41,875 nucleotides of DNA, from NCBI GenBank assembly GCA_946803715.1, contig CAMPET010000124.1, positions 146,298-188,172 of the forward strand. The letters are read 5' to 3'. The position numbers and the translations under genes were made by a program. Origin of the DNA: Beroe ovata (Eukaryota > Ctenophora > Nuda > Beroida > Beroidae). Under the pieces are notes generated by a model that was not told the origin of the DNA, did not search any database, and was given only the letters and a program-made list of their open reading frames with translations. Positions 11,501 to 20,510 of the stretch are shown here, piece by piece. Each line of letters begins with the position of its first letter. Position 1 is the stretch's first letter.

Positions 11501-14056
11501 TTGGACGCTGAATCGAATCCCGTTTCAAAACAAGCAAAAATGGAATGCAGAATGATAGTGATAAGAAATTCTTCTATCGTAGTCCTTACCTGGAAAACAA
11601 TGAAAAATAAGAGCGAAACGAAAATGTTTGGGTCCGCCCACACTTGCTTTATATCCTCATCTGTCGTTATGCTCCAACTTTGATCACTGTAGGAAGGAAA
11701 CATCTTACAACATAAATAAGAAACCCTCCATTTACTTAACTTTTCATTCAGTTTCAGACGGAAAAGTGTAAGTTGGATTAATAAAAACCTGAACATATGC
11801 TGGAGACTGTCTTTTTGTGTAAGTTTGCCGCCCATGTAATGACCCAACCAGTCCGGGAACGAAATGGTCATTACCACCAGAGTGGTGATAAGAGGATAAA
11901 CAAATCTGAAAGTGGTCGTCTTGGAGTGGTTGTCATGGTGTATTTGACATGGCGTGGTTGTCATGGCGTGGTTGTTATTTGACTTATTCATTTAACAGTA
12001 CAAATACAGTAACTACTGTAACTGTATTTGTTACAAAAAGAGGAATCATTCAACCACCCAATCCTCGGATGAAAAATCCCTGACATCAATTAAGGCATGC
12101 AGTAACACAAGTGGACAATGGACATTCTAACTTGTTTTTGTGGAGGAATATCCTGTGACCATGATTCCGTATCAAGAACACTATCTTTTTGTGCATGAAC
12201 ACAAATGAAGCCCCTCCTAAACCGGCTAAGAGACCTGGAGCAGCAACGTTACAGGTAAAATCACTTCAAATCATCGATGTAAAGTATACGATTGAGTGAT
12301 GTAAGGACACTCACCCATCAGACTGAAAGCAACAAGCTCTAACGGATCGAATGGGAACTCCACACTGAAGTTGGTTGGGTACAGAGTGGTGATGGTGGCC
12401 TCATTCGATATCCACACATCCATCATACGAAACACAAAACTGCCGCAAACCGCTGTGAAGAAGCCACGCCAGTAATTACTAACGGCAAAGTAGGTCGATG
12501 TAACCTGGAAGAATATTGACATATTTCTGAGACACGTTTGAGAGAGACAGTTGAAGAAAGAAGGACCGAAGTGGGTGAAGAAGGTGAGTTAGGATCAAGG
12601 GATGATTCTCACCTCTATACTGAAAAGCACGCCACCAATAGGTGCAGCGAATGTGCAGCTCACTCCCACGGCACAAGCAGCTGCAAGCATCTCCACATTT
12701 CTAGTCTCATTCGAGAATATCCTCTTGAAACCCTGAAATTGGAGAGGTTCACTACCATGGGTACACTGTCATACTGCCATGATGGATTCTGTGAATTTAT
12801 AGAGGACCACAAATATGTTTCCGAAATATTCTCATCAAACCTTAACATTCTGTCCCAATAAGTTGGACATGATGCACGCAATATGGACGAAGGGGCCCTC
12901 TTTCCCAATGGGCAGTCCGCTTCCCATGGAAAAGCATAAACCTATGACCTTGCTGACCAGTGTCTGCCACGTGAGGTAGTTGTGAATCACAATTCCTCGG
13001 AGAATGGTCTTCATCTCGGGGATACCAGACCCAACTGCGTTCTGAGATATAACCTAGGGAGGAGAGGTGTTATCGTACAATCAAAGTAAAATTGTTGTGA
13101 TCCCCTAAGTACCAGTTAAAGGAAATTCTCCCCATTTTGTGAATCACGGCGCTCTCATGGATCGATTCATGATCCTTATCCTCGATTCGAATCCTCACCT
13201 GTACTACAGAAACGCTGAACATGATGCAGAGAAGGGGATAGAGCGTCCAGAGGAGATATCTCAAGAACCCATTATCTGTGAGTTCATCATAGAAAAACAC
13301 GTGTGTCTCCTGGACAATGAGTTACCATGGAGATTCGTTGTTCATGTTTTAACCAGATATTGATCCATCAGCAATGATGAGAGCTGAATAAATGAAGTAA
13401 TAATTCAGGACCTCACCTGCAACTTCAGGATACAAAAGTCCATTGCAAATGAGATGAGGGCCATACTGATCCCGAGTAGGAGACAAAACAGCCAATCATC
13501 GCCGATGGTGTCAAGGACATAGTATTTCCACCAGTAGGAACACGATCGCTTGCACGTTCCTTGTCCTTCAACAATGTCTAGATCCTCTAAATTATCCTGG
13601 GAAGATTCAAAATATGTAACAAACTAAATTACGAAACAGGAAATGGAACAGTATTTTGCATTTTCCTAAGTGTTCAATATGAATGAACTATGATTTTATC
13701 TTATTTTTATTTGGAAACCAAAGATACCTCATTTCCCATGAAACAAAATATAAAACCTGGACGTCCAGCCTAGTTCTCAGCTGGGTCATCTGATGTCTGG
13801 CGAGACTGTGCTGTCGTTCCATCCTCTGTGGCCCATCTTCTACCTCCTCCAACTCAAGAATACCTTCAGTGTCTTCTGCCTGGCGGTATACACTACAACA
13901 CATAGACTTTGATGAACGTGGTTTTTAATATCTAAACGTGATTACCAACACGTGATTCACCAACAACCAGGACATAATTTTGGATACGTCCCCATCAATT
14001 TTAACTTCCTCTATTCCGAGATACACTCACGTGATTCTTGTATCGTGGCATGACAT
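5513..14056 (-). CDS. CLCN2: CLC voltage-gated chloride channel (CLC-1/2 type) with CBS domains
   Basis: Plasma-membrane-type CLC chloride channel, about 817 residues. Exons: 14031-14056 (tentative), 13757-13892, 13417-13596, 13199-13309, 12841-13041, 12613-12732, 12315-12504, 12132-12234, 11789-11905, 11590-11686, 10790-10952, 10502-10686, 10172-10291, 9900-10034, 9211-9315, 8593-8680, 5927-6088 and 5513-5727. Motifs in order: [13 protein letters not shown] (chloride filter), [10 protein letters not shown] (gating glutamate kept), [56 protein letters not shown] and PSIYDSIIQ (pore tyrosine). Two cytoplasmic CBS modules follow; the second ends in [15 protein letters not shown]. Valine follows the glutamate in SIEV where exchangers carry a second glutamate, so a passive channel is predicted. 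A complete fucosyltransferase gene sits in the 6089-8592 intron. I saw nothing in the introns 8681-9210, 9316-9899 and 10953-11589. Family is secure; CLC-2 orthology is inferred. The first exon is joined only by reading frame and is weak; 13892 is the last well-supported coordinate. Confidence 0.92.
6495..7730 (-). CDS. Alpha-1,3-fucosyltransferase (GT10), intronless, nested in the CLC gene
   Basis: A single uninterrupted 411-residue frame starting at an ATG and ending in a stop. It has the type II Golgi layout: a short cytoplasmic tail, one hydrophobic anchor around residues 6-28, a stem and a lumenal catalytic domain. GT10 family motifs include [18 protein letters not shown] (about 142-159, acceptor side) and the GDP-fucose binding segment [19 protein letters not shown] (about 254-272) followed by RNAL, with [10 protein letters not shown] after that. 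Family enzymes transfer fucose from GDP-fucose in alpha-1,3 linkage to GlcNAc on N-glycans or glycolipids. The gene lies wholly in the CLC intron 6089-8592 and is transcribed in the same direction, so it needs its own promoter, presumably in 7731-8592. Absence of introns beside a many-exon host fits a retroposed copy or a family that is generally intronless. The acceptor substrate cannot be told from sequence. Confidence 0.92.
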   Translation of the reverse strand: MGKTVQVFFAVSITLLLLRVLVCMILLQKSGVTLDHHISSQEKLPREICTILFVGTIRGPTFTWTMQNKDFLTSCSHEKRCLVTKKRQKLADADVVIVNGHVQEEIILKLLSEKSDGHQLFVYYTVEGPLIRPSLKIYNHQFDLTASYQSNSDVVVPYGRYLPLSVGDPRPPTDFNYFEGKTRMVYWAVSHCDDNTRQRMETAYLLEKYGVTIHVAGGCEGYFPHRDDLIKIPERFPQTEETVSWREAGKVYKFYFAAENAFSEEYITEKYWRNALEGNMIPIVQGGADYSKLAIPGSYIRVTDFDTIADLAKYILKVANDKDLYNSYFRWKQKFKKDTIMFDIEKSLLCPLCSIAHNASYYSRSPVDLFQFSPSVTRYTSKIIDKHRAMVLEATNMTGVEIDFNTLSIRT

Positions 14057-14656
14057 TATACTCTTAGGATGATTGCGACTTCACCGATTTCGTTTTGCTA
14101 ACTATCATCTGCAAGGGGCCATGTATTCAGTAATCATAAACCTGAATGTACATGCCTAGGGGAACATAAAGGAATTATTCCATAAGTTACTACGATAAAG
14201 TAGAAAGGTTCAGAATATGAAAATTTCACAAACAGAGGCAGGAACAACGAGACCTGTACTCCACAGAACTGATAAACACGACAACAAAGTTTAGAAGGGT
14301 TCATGTTACACTGCAACAGGACGGAGGACTCTTGGCAGTTTATGCAATTTTATAGGTACGGCCGTGAGAGCCAAAAGAAACTAGTTTTTGAAGTGTAATA
14401 TCTAATTTGTGCTTTGCATTAATTTGAGAAGCTTGGGACGTTTCTTTGCACAGATAATACACTTGATGAGCATTCTCGAATGCGAACAGATTGCCACAAA
14501 CGTACCCAGTTCGTGCATATGAAGATAAGAGCAAACCAAAGAAATAAAGTTTTTATTAAAACATTGAAGTAATAAATAACAGCAATCAGCACCAAGTAAA
14601 TAAACCACAGAAATCCAACCAGGATATTTTAAGAAAGCCGACTATACAACTAGATT
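14057..14656. other. Intergenic: HEAT gene 3' flank and CLC upstream region
   Basis: No exon recognised. The right part holds a minus-strand AATAAA for the HEAT gene. The left part is presumably CLC promoter and 5' UTR. Short frames here show no domain. Confidence 0.4.
14552..14557 (-). terminator. Candidate polyadenylation signal of the HEAT-repeat gene
   Basis: A minus-strand AATAAA about 100 bases after the stop codon of the HEAT-repeat gene, in an AT-rich context. Inferred from sequence and spacing only. Confidence 0.45.
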
Positions 14657-16669
14657 TCAGCAGCCAATAGTTTCGGGAAAACTTTGCTGAACATACTGGA
14701 GTAGGTCATAGTTTGTCATTTCGATACGGCCTCTCAGTATGTTAGGTCCCAAGAGCAGGGACAGGCTCTGAAGACATTCAACCGAAGCTGCCCGGAGCAG
14801 GTTCATATCTGATCGGATGCCATAGAAAAGTCCGTCTAAGAAATCATTGATAAAGGGTTTAACCTTGTTTTTCGTTAATCTTCTGAATATAACGGGCAAA
14901 CATTTGTAAATTGTCTCAAGGAGATTCTTGTGATGATTGTAGTTCCGTTTGAGGGTAGCAGCTGATATTTTTGAAAGTAAAGGTAAGAGGTCAGGCCGAG
15001 CAATGTCTAGATTAGCAAGCTCCATGAAAAGTCTCACAGCACCGTCAGTTTTTTCCCAATGCTGAGCTGGTCTCTTGAAGTGATGGGATGCTGAACAACC
15101 TCCAGCGCCAGGTGCCGTTCCTCCTCGACCCATTTTGGGAGCTAAAGATCCACAGGAGTACATGACCTGATTTGTATGAGTTGGATCATCGGCCATAGCC
15201 ACACCGAATTCAGTCGGTTTCTTGCTGAGATTCGAGAACTGCGAACTACACTCCTCCTGGTTTTGAACAGAATCTAAAAGAGCGGAGAGCCTCTCTGTTA
15301 CATCTGCTAGCAGTCTGTCGGGGTATGCACCGACAACTTTTGCTAGTTCTGCTGCCCCTCCTTGACGAACAGATGGAATGTTGTCCTCTAGATTCATGAA
15401 AAACAAAGGCATCAGTCTATCAACATATCCCGTGGATTCAGTGGAGAATACAGAGACGAAGTTACCACAAGCTGTACAAGCAGCATCTCGGACAGGCCAA
15501 CTATCATCCTCAAAACACACAAGGAGTCCCTCAAGAAGAACTGGAACATGCTTCTTGACAGGATCACTACCCACCTTTGTGGCCAACTCAGCAATACAAG
15601 CGCATGCCGCCTCCCGAACTGCGTGGTTATCGGCCTCAGTCTGCTTTATGTAGAATGGAACGATAGATTTCAGATGTTTTTCAACTGCAGACACACCGCT
15701 CACACTAAATAGCATCCTCCAAGTAGCTTGACAGTGCAAACGCACACCTTCAGCAATGTAGTAACGATTGAGGCAGAGAGGCGGAAGGAGCTGTGGGTAG
15801 TACTCATCCCTTCCACTCTCAGGAATCCCCATTAGAAACGCTCTGGTGGCAGAGCAAGCAGACATCCTCACTTGTGACCAATTATCGGACAATCCAGCCT
15901 CTAATGCATCCGCAAATCTTGTACCTTCGCTCCAAATATGCCCCTTGGTTTCGGCAGCTTCATTCAAAGGGTGAATTGATACAAGAGCAGAGCAAACCAG
16001 ATAACCGGTCTCCCTCACAAATCTGTTTGTATGCTTGAGGGAGCTGAAAACAAGATCAAGGAGTTCCTTGTCGATACAAGAATCAAAATCTGAGCCGGTA
16101 TTCAGTATGATAGCTTCCAAAGCTTTCATGTTGGTCTCCAAGTTGCCCCAACCAGCAGTGTCATGGAATACTGTCTCAGAAATACTGCCACTGAGCTTCT
16201 CTTTGATATTATCGTCAGCCTCTTCATGTCGTTTCAGAGACAGCTTCACTCCTGCAATCAGCTTGCTCTTTATACCGTTATAAATCTCAACACCCTTGTA
16301 TTTAGCAAGCGAACCTAGCAATTGTCCGGCACTCAGCCTTACCCGGGCTTCTTTGTGTGTGAGAAGGTCCTGAGCTGCGCTCAGAGACGCATCACAAAAG
16401 TGTGCAGAACAAGTTTCATGACAAGAGTCCACATAAAGAGCCACAGCCTGCAGAGAGCCCTGAAGTTGCTCCCAGGGGATTGCTGCTTGCTTTTCAGAAG
16501 TGTCAGCAGAGTTATTTTCCTTATCATCCGATGTACCATTCAAAAGATTTAAGAGAGGTTCCTCTATGCACACGTTCGGCGTGTCCTTTAAATGGAGACC
16601 CAGTGCATCAATTCCTCGGTCCCTTTCTAGCTTTGTATGCGAGACAAGGGACTGCAATATGGACTCCAT
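14657..16669 (-). CDS. HEAT/ARM-repeat protein of unknown function, intronless
   Basis: One exon of 670 codons. The open frame extends six codons further upstream but only to a GTG, so the first ATG in frame (16669, starting MESILQSLVSHTKLERDRG) is taken as the start. The protein is almost wholly alpha-helical, in repeats of paired helices typical of HEAT or armadillo solenoids. Clear repeats include DDSWPVRDAACTACGNFVSV, NHAVREAACACIAELATKV, NIPSVRQGGAAELAKVVG and ARVRLSAGQLLGSLAKY. The spaced D, V-R and AA positions are the HEAT consensus. A low-complexity Gly/Ala/Ser loop near residues 510-530 interrupts the solenoid. No signal peptide, transmembrane helix or catalytic domain is seen, so a soluble scaffold is likely. 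I do not recognise the specific family. The stop of the PheRS gene lies only about 260 bp upstream on the same strand. Confidence 0.85.
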   Translation of the reverse strand: MESILQSLVSHTKLERDRGIDALGLHLKDTPNVCIEEPLLNLLNGTSDDKENNSADTSEKQAAIPWEQLQGSLQAVALYVDSCHETCSAHFCDASLSAAQDLLTHKEARVRLSAGQLLGSLAKYKGVEIYNGIKSKLIAGVKLSLKRHEEADDNIKEKLSGSISETVFHDTAGWGNLETNMKALEAIILNTGSDFDSCIDKELLDLVFSSLKHTNRFVRETGYLVCSALVSIHPLNEAAETKGHIWSEGTRFADALEAGLSDNWSQVRMSACSATRAFLMGIPESGRDEYYPQLLPPLCLNRYYIAEGVRLHCQATWRMLFSVSGVSAVEKHLKSIVPFYIKQTEADNHAVREAACACIAELATKVGSDPVKKHVPVLLEGLLVCFEDDSWPVRDAACTACGNFVSVFSTESTGYVDRLMPLFFMNLEDNIPSVRQGGAAELAKVVGAYPDRLLADVTERLSALLDSVQNQEECSSQFSNLSKKPTEFGVAMADDPTHTNQVMYSCGSLAPKMGRGGTAPGAGGCSASHHFKRPAQHWEKTDGAVRLFMELANLDIARPDLLPLLSKISAATLKRNYNHHKNLLETIYKCLPVIFRRLTKNKVKPFINDFLDGLFYGIRSDMNLLRAASVECLQSLSLLLGPNILRGRIEMTNYDLLQYVQQSFPETIGC

Positions 16670-16931
16670 TTCCCTTTCAAATTTCACAAATCATGGTACC
16701 TAAGATGGTTAGTGGTTGCCAGAGATAAAAAAGATAATGAATGATATTGTCTCATTCCCAATTGATGAGCAGTAATGAGTTTAATAGATACTGCTTGCCA
16801 TAGCAGATTGAAAATCTGAGGCTGATGACATATCTTATCATGAGACATTGATGTTACTGAGGTCTAACAGCAAATAAACAAATAAATGAAAGGTCTTAAT
16901 CTTCCCCATATATCTATTTCTAGGGTGGGAA

Positions 16932-19592
16932 TTACATCTTATCCAGCCTACAAATTGGATTGTCATAGATCATATTCAAATTAACTTTCGGACCTATCAA
17001 TTCTCTGATATTATTGATGCCGTATTTTATCATTGTAGGGCGTTCTAATGAGAGTCCCCATGCAATGACATTCACATCATTCGGTATACCCATTGGCAAA
17101 AGCATCTCAGGTCTGAACATTCCTGAGTTCCCAATTTCCACCCACTTCTTGAGTCCAGGGTGGTAAGAGAATATTTCCATACTTGGTTCAGTGTATGGAT
17201 TGTATGCAGGCTTGAACTTCAATTTTTCGAGACCAAGCTTCTTGAAAAATGCACTAAGGACACCAATAAGATGACCAAGAGTAAGGTTCCTATCAGCAAC
17301 GACCCCTTCAATTTGGTGAAATTCTGCTAAATGAGTGGCATCAAGGGTCTCATTACGGAACACTCGATCAACACTGAAAAAATATGTAACTGCTAATTGT
17401 ACACCTATAGTAAGTTCATATGATCTATATCACAATTTGGTTGTTTGTTTGTTTGTCCCGTTGTCCGTCACGAAATGCACGTGCTGATTTTGAAGTTAAA
17501 GTGCGCATTGCCATGGACATTGGACACGTTCTATTACTGTAATAGTGAACTGGGAGCTCATTTTCGGTGATACTACTTTGATAACGTTGTAGTTTTCGTT
17601 GATGGAATGAATGCAAGTAGGTTCTGATTCGAGCAACAGTCAAATTTTCTCTTGAGTTGAAAATTTGTTGCAAAGTTGTTGCTTTTGCTCCGAAGTTATT
17701 CTTTTTGACTCATGGTAAAATACGATGTTATTTTCAATAACAATACACTATGCAAATTGAAACGATTAACGAAAGTCGGATAACCGGCCAAGCACCATTT
17801 TCTGTGCTTATTCGAAGAAATGGCCGAATTGTGATCAAGTCCTTCATAAATTCATTGGTTCAAATAAGTACGTTGGATTTTGATTACAGGTCATGTTGAG
17901 CTGTCGTTCTCAAGTAGCGTCCTGTTGTCTTTCCAAAGGGTAGTGTCTCACGTCCACTTGGCGGGTTTTCTAGTCTTCACATAATTCATATTATCTTCAC
18001 ATTCTTGATAAAAAAGGGTGCCGATTAATTAAAACAATAAGGAATGAATCACAAACCTGAACATTTTTACTGGTTTGAATTCTTTCTCTTGTGCTAACAG
18101 ATAAAGCATTCTTGCACTAACAGCAGTTGTATGAGTCCTAAGAATATTCTTCTGTGCCTCATTGATCTTCCAATCATAATTATAGCCAGTTGATCCAAAA
18201 CCACCATTTTCATGAGTTTCTTTTACTCTTTCAAGATAGTCTTGTGGAAACTTAGAGGAACAGGTCATTTCAGGATCAGAGATAAAGAAGGTATCATGTG
18301 CATCTCGAGCTGGATGCTGCTGAGGCTGGAAAAGGGCATCAAAGTTCCAGAAACCATTTTCAACAAACCTATTTGTAGGCATTTCACTGAATCCCATGTC
18401 AAGGAAGATTCTTCTGAATTCTGATTTGACTTTCATAAGTGGGTGCAAATATCCACTTGCTATTGGAGCACCTTTAGCTGAGAAATTGTATTCTTTGAAT
18501 GTTTTATCCTTCCAAGAATTGTCTTGTAGCATTTCAAATGTTAGGTCAGCTTCAGGCTTTTCAATTGCAGTCCTAAATCCAGAACCTTTTGACACTAAAT
18601 AATATTTCGTGATTACAGGATTTATCAATTTTCTTTTCTTCAAATCCTGGACCTGTTTATCACTGACATGGGTTTTATCATTGACAGATGACAATGCCTC
18701 TTTGACAATATCAGATACATTTTCAACCTTTCTGAAAACTGTTGGGCCATTTTCATGTTTCTTGTCAATACTGATCCATCCTAGACTCATTGCTTTACTG
18801 AACCCAATTTTGGCATTGGCACCTTTCATCAATTCCTTTTGTAAAATCCCATCTTTTGGAATTGAATTGTACAAACTGTATTCATAGCTACCATTGGCCA
18901 TAAAAAGCTTCCCTTCATCAGACAATTCCCAGGTAGATGTCTGCTGCTGACTCACCTGGGATATTTTTGTGCAGTCATTTACTATACTCAATAAAGATAT
19001 TTAGAAATGACAATCTACAGCCAATTATACATCAAACTGTCAAGCAAGGGGTCAATAGGTTGAAAGGTATGTATGTCAATGAATGTACCTCAACATAATT
19101 CCCAGGTAATGCAATTAAACTTTTTATTGCACCAACAACTTTTTGATGATCTAAAGTTCTATCTTTAGCAAATTTTAGGGAATCAATCTCTTTAAATACA
19201 GCAAGCTCATCAAGTATAAGTTGATCCAAAGGCATATCTGAAAGGCAAAGAAATCAGTAAAGTAATGTGAATTGAGCTTATGAGTCAACAAATCCAATAA
19301 AAATCTAAAAAATGACAACAAGAGTACCTGTGTTAGTATTGGAGGGAACAGATACTTGGGTAGAGGACGTTTTTGAATCAGCAGAACAGGTTTTTATATG
19401 ATTGAACCATCTACTAACATTAATCTTATTCCTATACACTCCTGGATATGTATCCTTAATTTTATTATATAATGCGAAGTCACCATATGAATAAGCAAAT
19501 CCAGATATATAGCTTCTCTGTGAAAGAAAATTGTCAAGTTCCCCCGGATCCATTGCTAAGAGCTCCAACTCTGTACAATCAGCTTGTTTCAT
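16932..19592 (-). CDS. FARSA: Phenylalanyl-tRNA synthetase alpha subunit with N-terminal GST-C-like domain
   Basis: Cytosolic PheRS alpha, the catalytic half of the alpha2-beta2 enzyme that charges tRNA-Phe. Four exons join in frame: 19328-19592, 19089-19237, 18057-18955 and 16932-17373, about 584 residues (human FARSA 508). From residue 90 it aligns end to end with [43 protein letters not shown]-like [45 protein letters not shown] (motif 2) and [14 protein letters not shown] (motif 3). The first 88 residues are extra. [26 protein letters not shown] and [11 protein letters not shown] match the truncated GST-C domain of eEF1B subunits and CysRS. The join is AACACAG-donor to CAG-acceptor AT-ATG, giving TNTD then the old Met. 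If the 90-base intron is retained, a 95-residue GST-only protein results. An in-frame stop just upstream fixes the start. The 17374-18056 intron shows nothing else. PheRS identity is certain; the fusion rests on one splice junction. Confidence 0.93.
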
Positions 19593-19872
19593 CGAAGACC
19601 CAAATATAATTCAAGAAGCCATTGTACCAAAACCTAGGAAGAGAAAAATGGTAAATCAAACTTTTACATTATAGTGGCACATCAACTCAAATCAATCCCC
19701 ACAGCTGTGTCATGAAAACAAATCAAGAAGCTTTCTATTATGAGCAATATAAAATTACGTAAAAAGGACATGAGTGATTCTGCAGTTTCTGGGATCAGAA
19801 AAAAGAAGGGGGTTGTTGAACTATTTCATACAACCGTGTGCAATTTAACTGTCGATAATAGCCTCCATTTTA

Positions 19873-19913
19873 TCGAGATCATTTCGTTGCGCGCGCGCAA
19901 ATTATTCTCAGAC
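19873..19913. repeat. Short dispersed GC-rich repeat, copy 1
   Basis: Reads tcgag, then atttcgtt, an alternating GC run and caaattattctcagac. A close copy lies at 33494-33540 in the same direction. Each copy sits near a hairpin element, but on opposite sides of it. Confidence 0.6.
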
Positions 19914-20030
19914 AAATTATTTTTGCTGGCGCTCGCCGCGCCTTGTCAGATGTTACATGTTATGTTTCCTCGACTCGACCTGTTTCTTGCGCGCGCGCAT
20001 TGGCCTTCATGTTATCGAAGGCCGAAACCT

Positions 20031-20166
20031 ATGCCGGATGTTATCTGTCCACTGCTTCTTGCGCGCACGCGCCGCCTTCATCGCATCGAAGGCCTGAACA
20101 GTTTCGGCCTTCGATGAAATTGAAGGCGCGCGGCGCAAGAAACAGTGGACAGATAACATCCGGCAA
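20031..20166. mobile_element. GC-rich hairpin MITE with 8-bp target duplication
   Basis: Two arms of about 60 bases form a long imperfect hairpin. The left arm begins gccggatgttatctgtccac; the right arm ends gtggacagataacatccggc. The centre is a short loop between two copies of the inverted word tcgaaggcc. The 8-base word CGAAACCT lies on both sides (20023-20030 and 20167-20174), as expected of a target-site duplication of a hAT-like transposase. There is no coding capacity, so it is a non-autonomous element. A related hairpin lies at 33352-33443. Confidence 0.75.
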
Positions 20167-20225
20167 CGAAACCTCGTCGCACGGTACGCGCGAGAAATTC
20201 GAAGATCTTCATTCTTGAAGAATGA

Positions 20226-20291
20226 AGAAACAGTGGACAGATAACATCATACATCCGGCAAGAGGAATAGGGACTGATAATATCCGGCAAG
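20226..20291. repeat. Fragmentary copies of the hairpin-element end
   Basis: The word gaaacagtggacagataac from the right arm of the neighbouring hairpin recurs at about 20226, followed by two copies of atccggcaaga (about 20253 and 20282). These look like remains of further or nested insertions of the same family. Confidence 0.6.
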
Positions 20292-20510
20292 ATAAAGATA
20301 ACAGAGCTGAAAATTCGTATAAAAATAAGGTTCAAATTTTTCGATTCTCAATCCAGCATGATGAACAAAATTATTTTGTAAATATCCACAGCATGCAGCA
20401 GCGAGGTTCAACAACTACACAATCTAATTCATGGCACCGAATAGCTGTTCGAATTCAATTTACTTTTACGATTACAATAGTCTATTGCGTCGTGGCCAGC
20501 TCTTTCAATT

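Larger units (their letters stand above)
19593..20510. other. Intergenic region rich in foldback repeats
   Basis: It separates the dioxygenase stop from the PheRS start. It holds a GC-rich hairpin element (20031-20166), a fragment of it (about 20226-20291), a second repeat shared with the 33 kb region (19873-19913), and a strong acceptor-like tract ending CCTAG about 40 bases upstream of the PheRS ATG. The open frame at 19740-20117 runs through these repeats and is not a gene. Confidence 0.6.

Noticed and set aside
11464-11991. 175-residue minus-strand frame
   Set aside because: It merges two CLC exons (11789-11905 and 11590-11686) through the intron; separate exons explain it better.
14134-14608. 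Overlapping short minus-strand frames between HEAT and CLC
   Set aside because: Lie in the HEAT 3' flank beside a poly(A) signal; no recognisable motif or splice structure.
19740-20117. 125-residue plus-strand frame upstream of PheRS
   Set aside because: It runs through the hairpin MITE and GC repeats; composition is repeat-driven and there is no domain.
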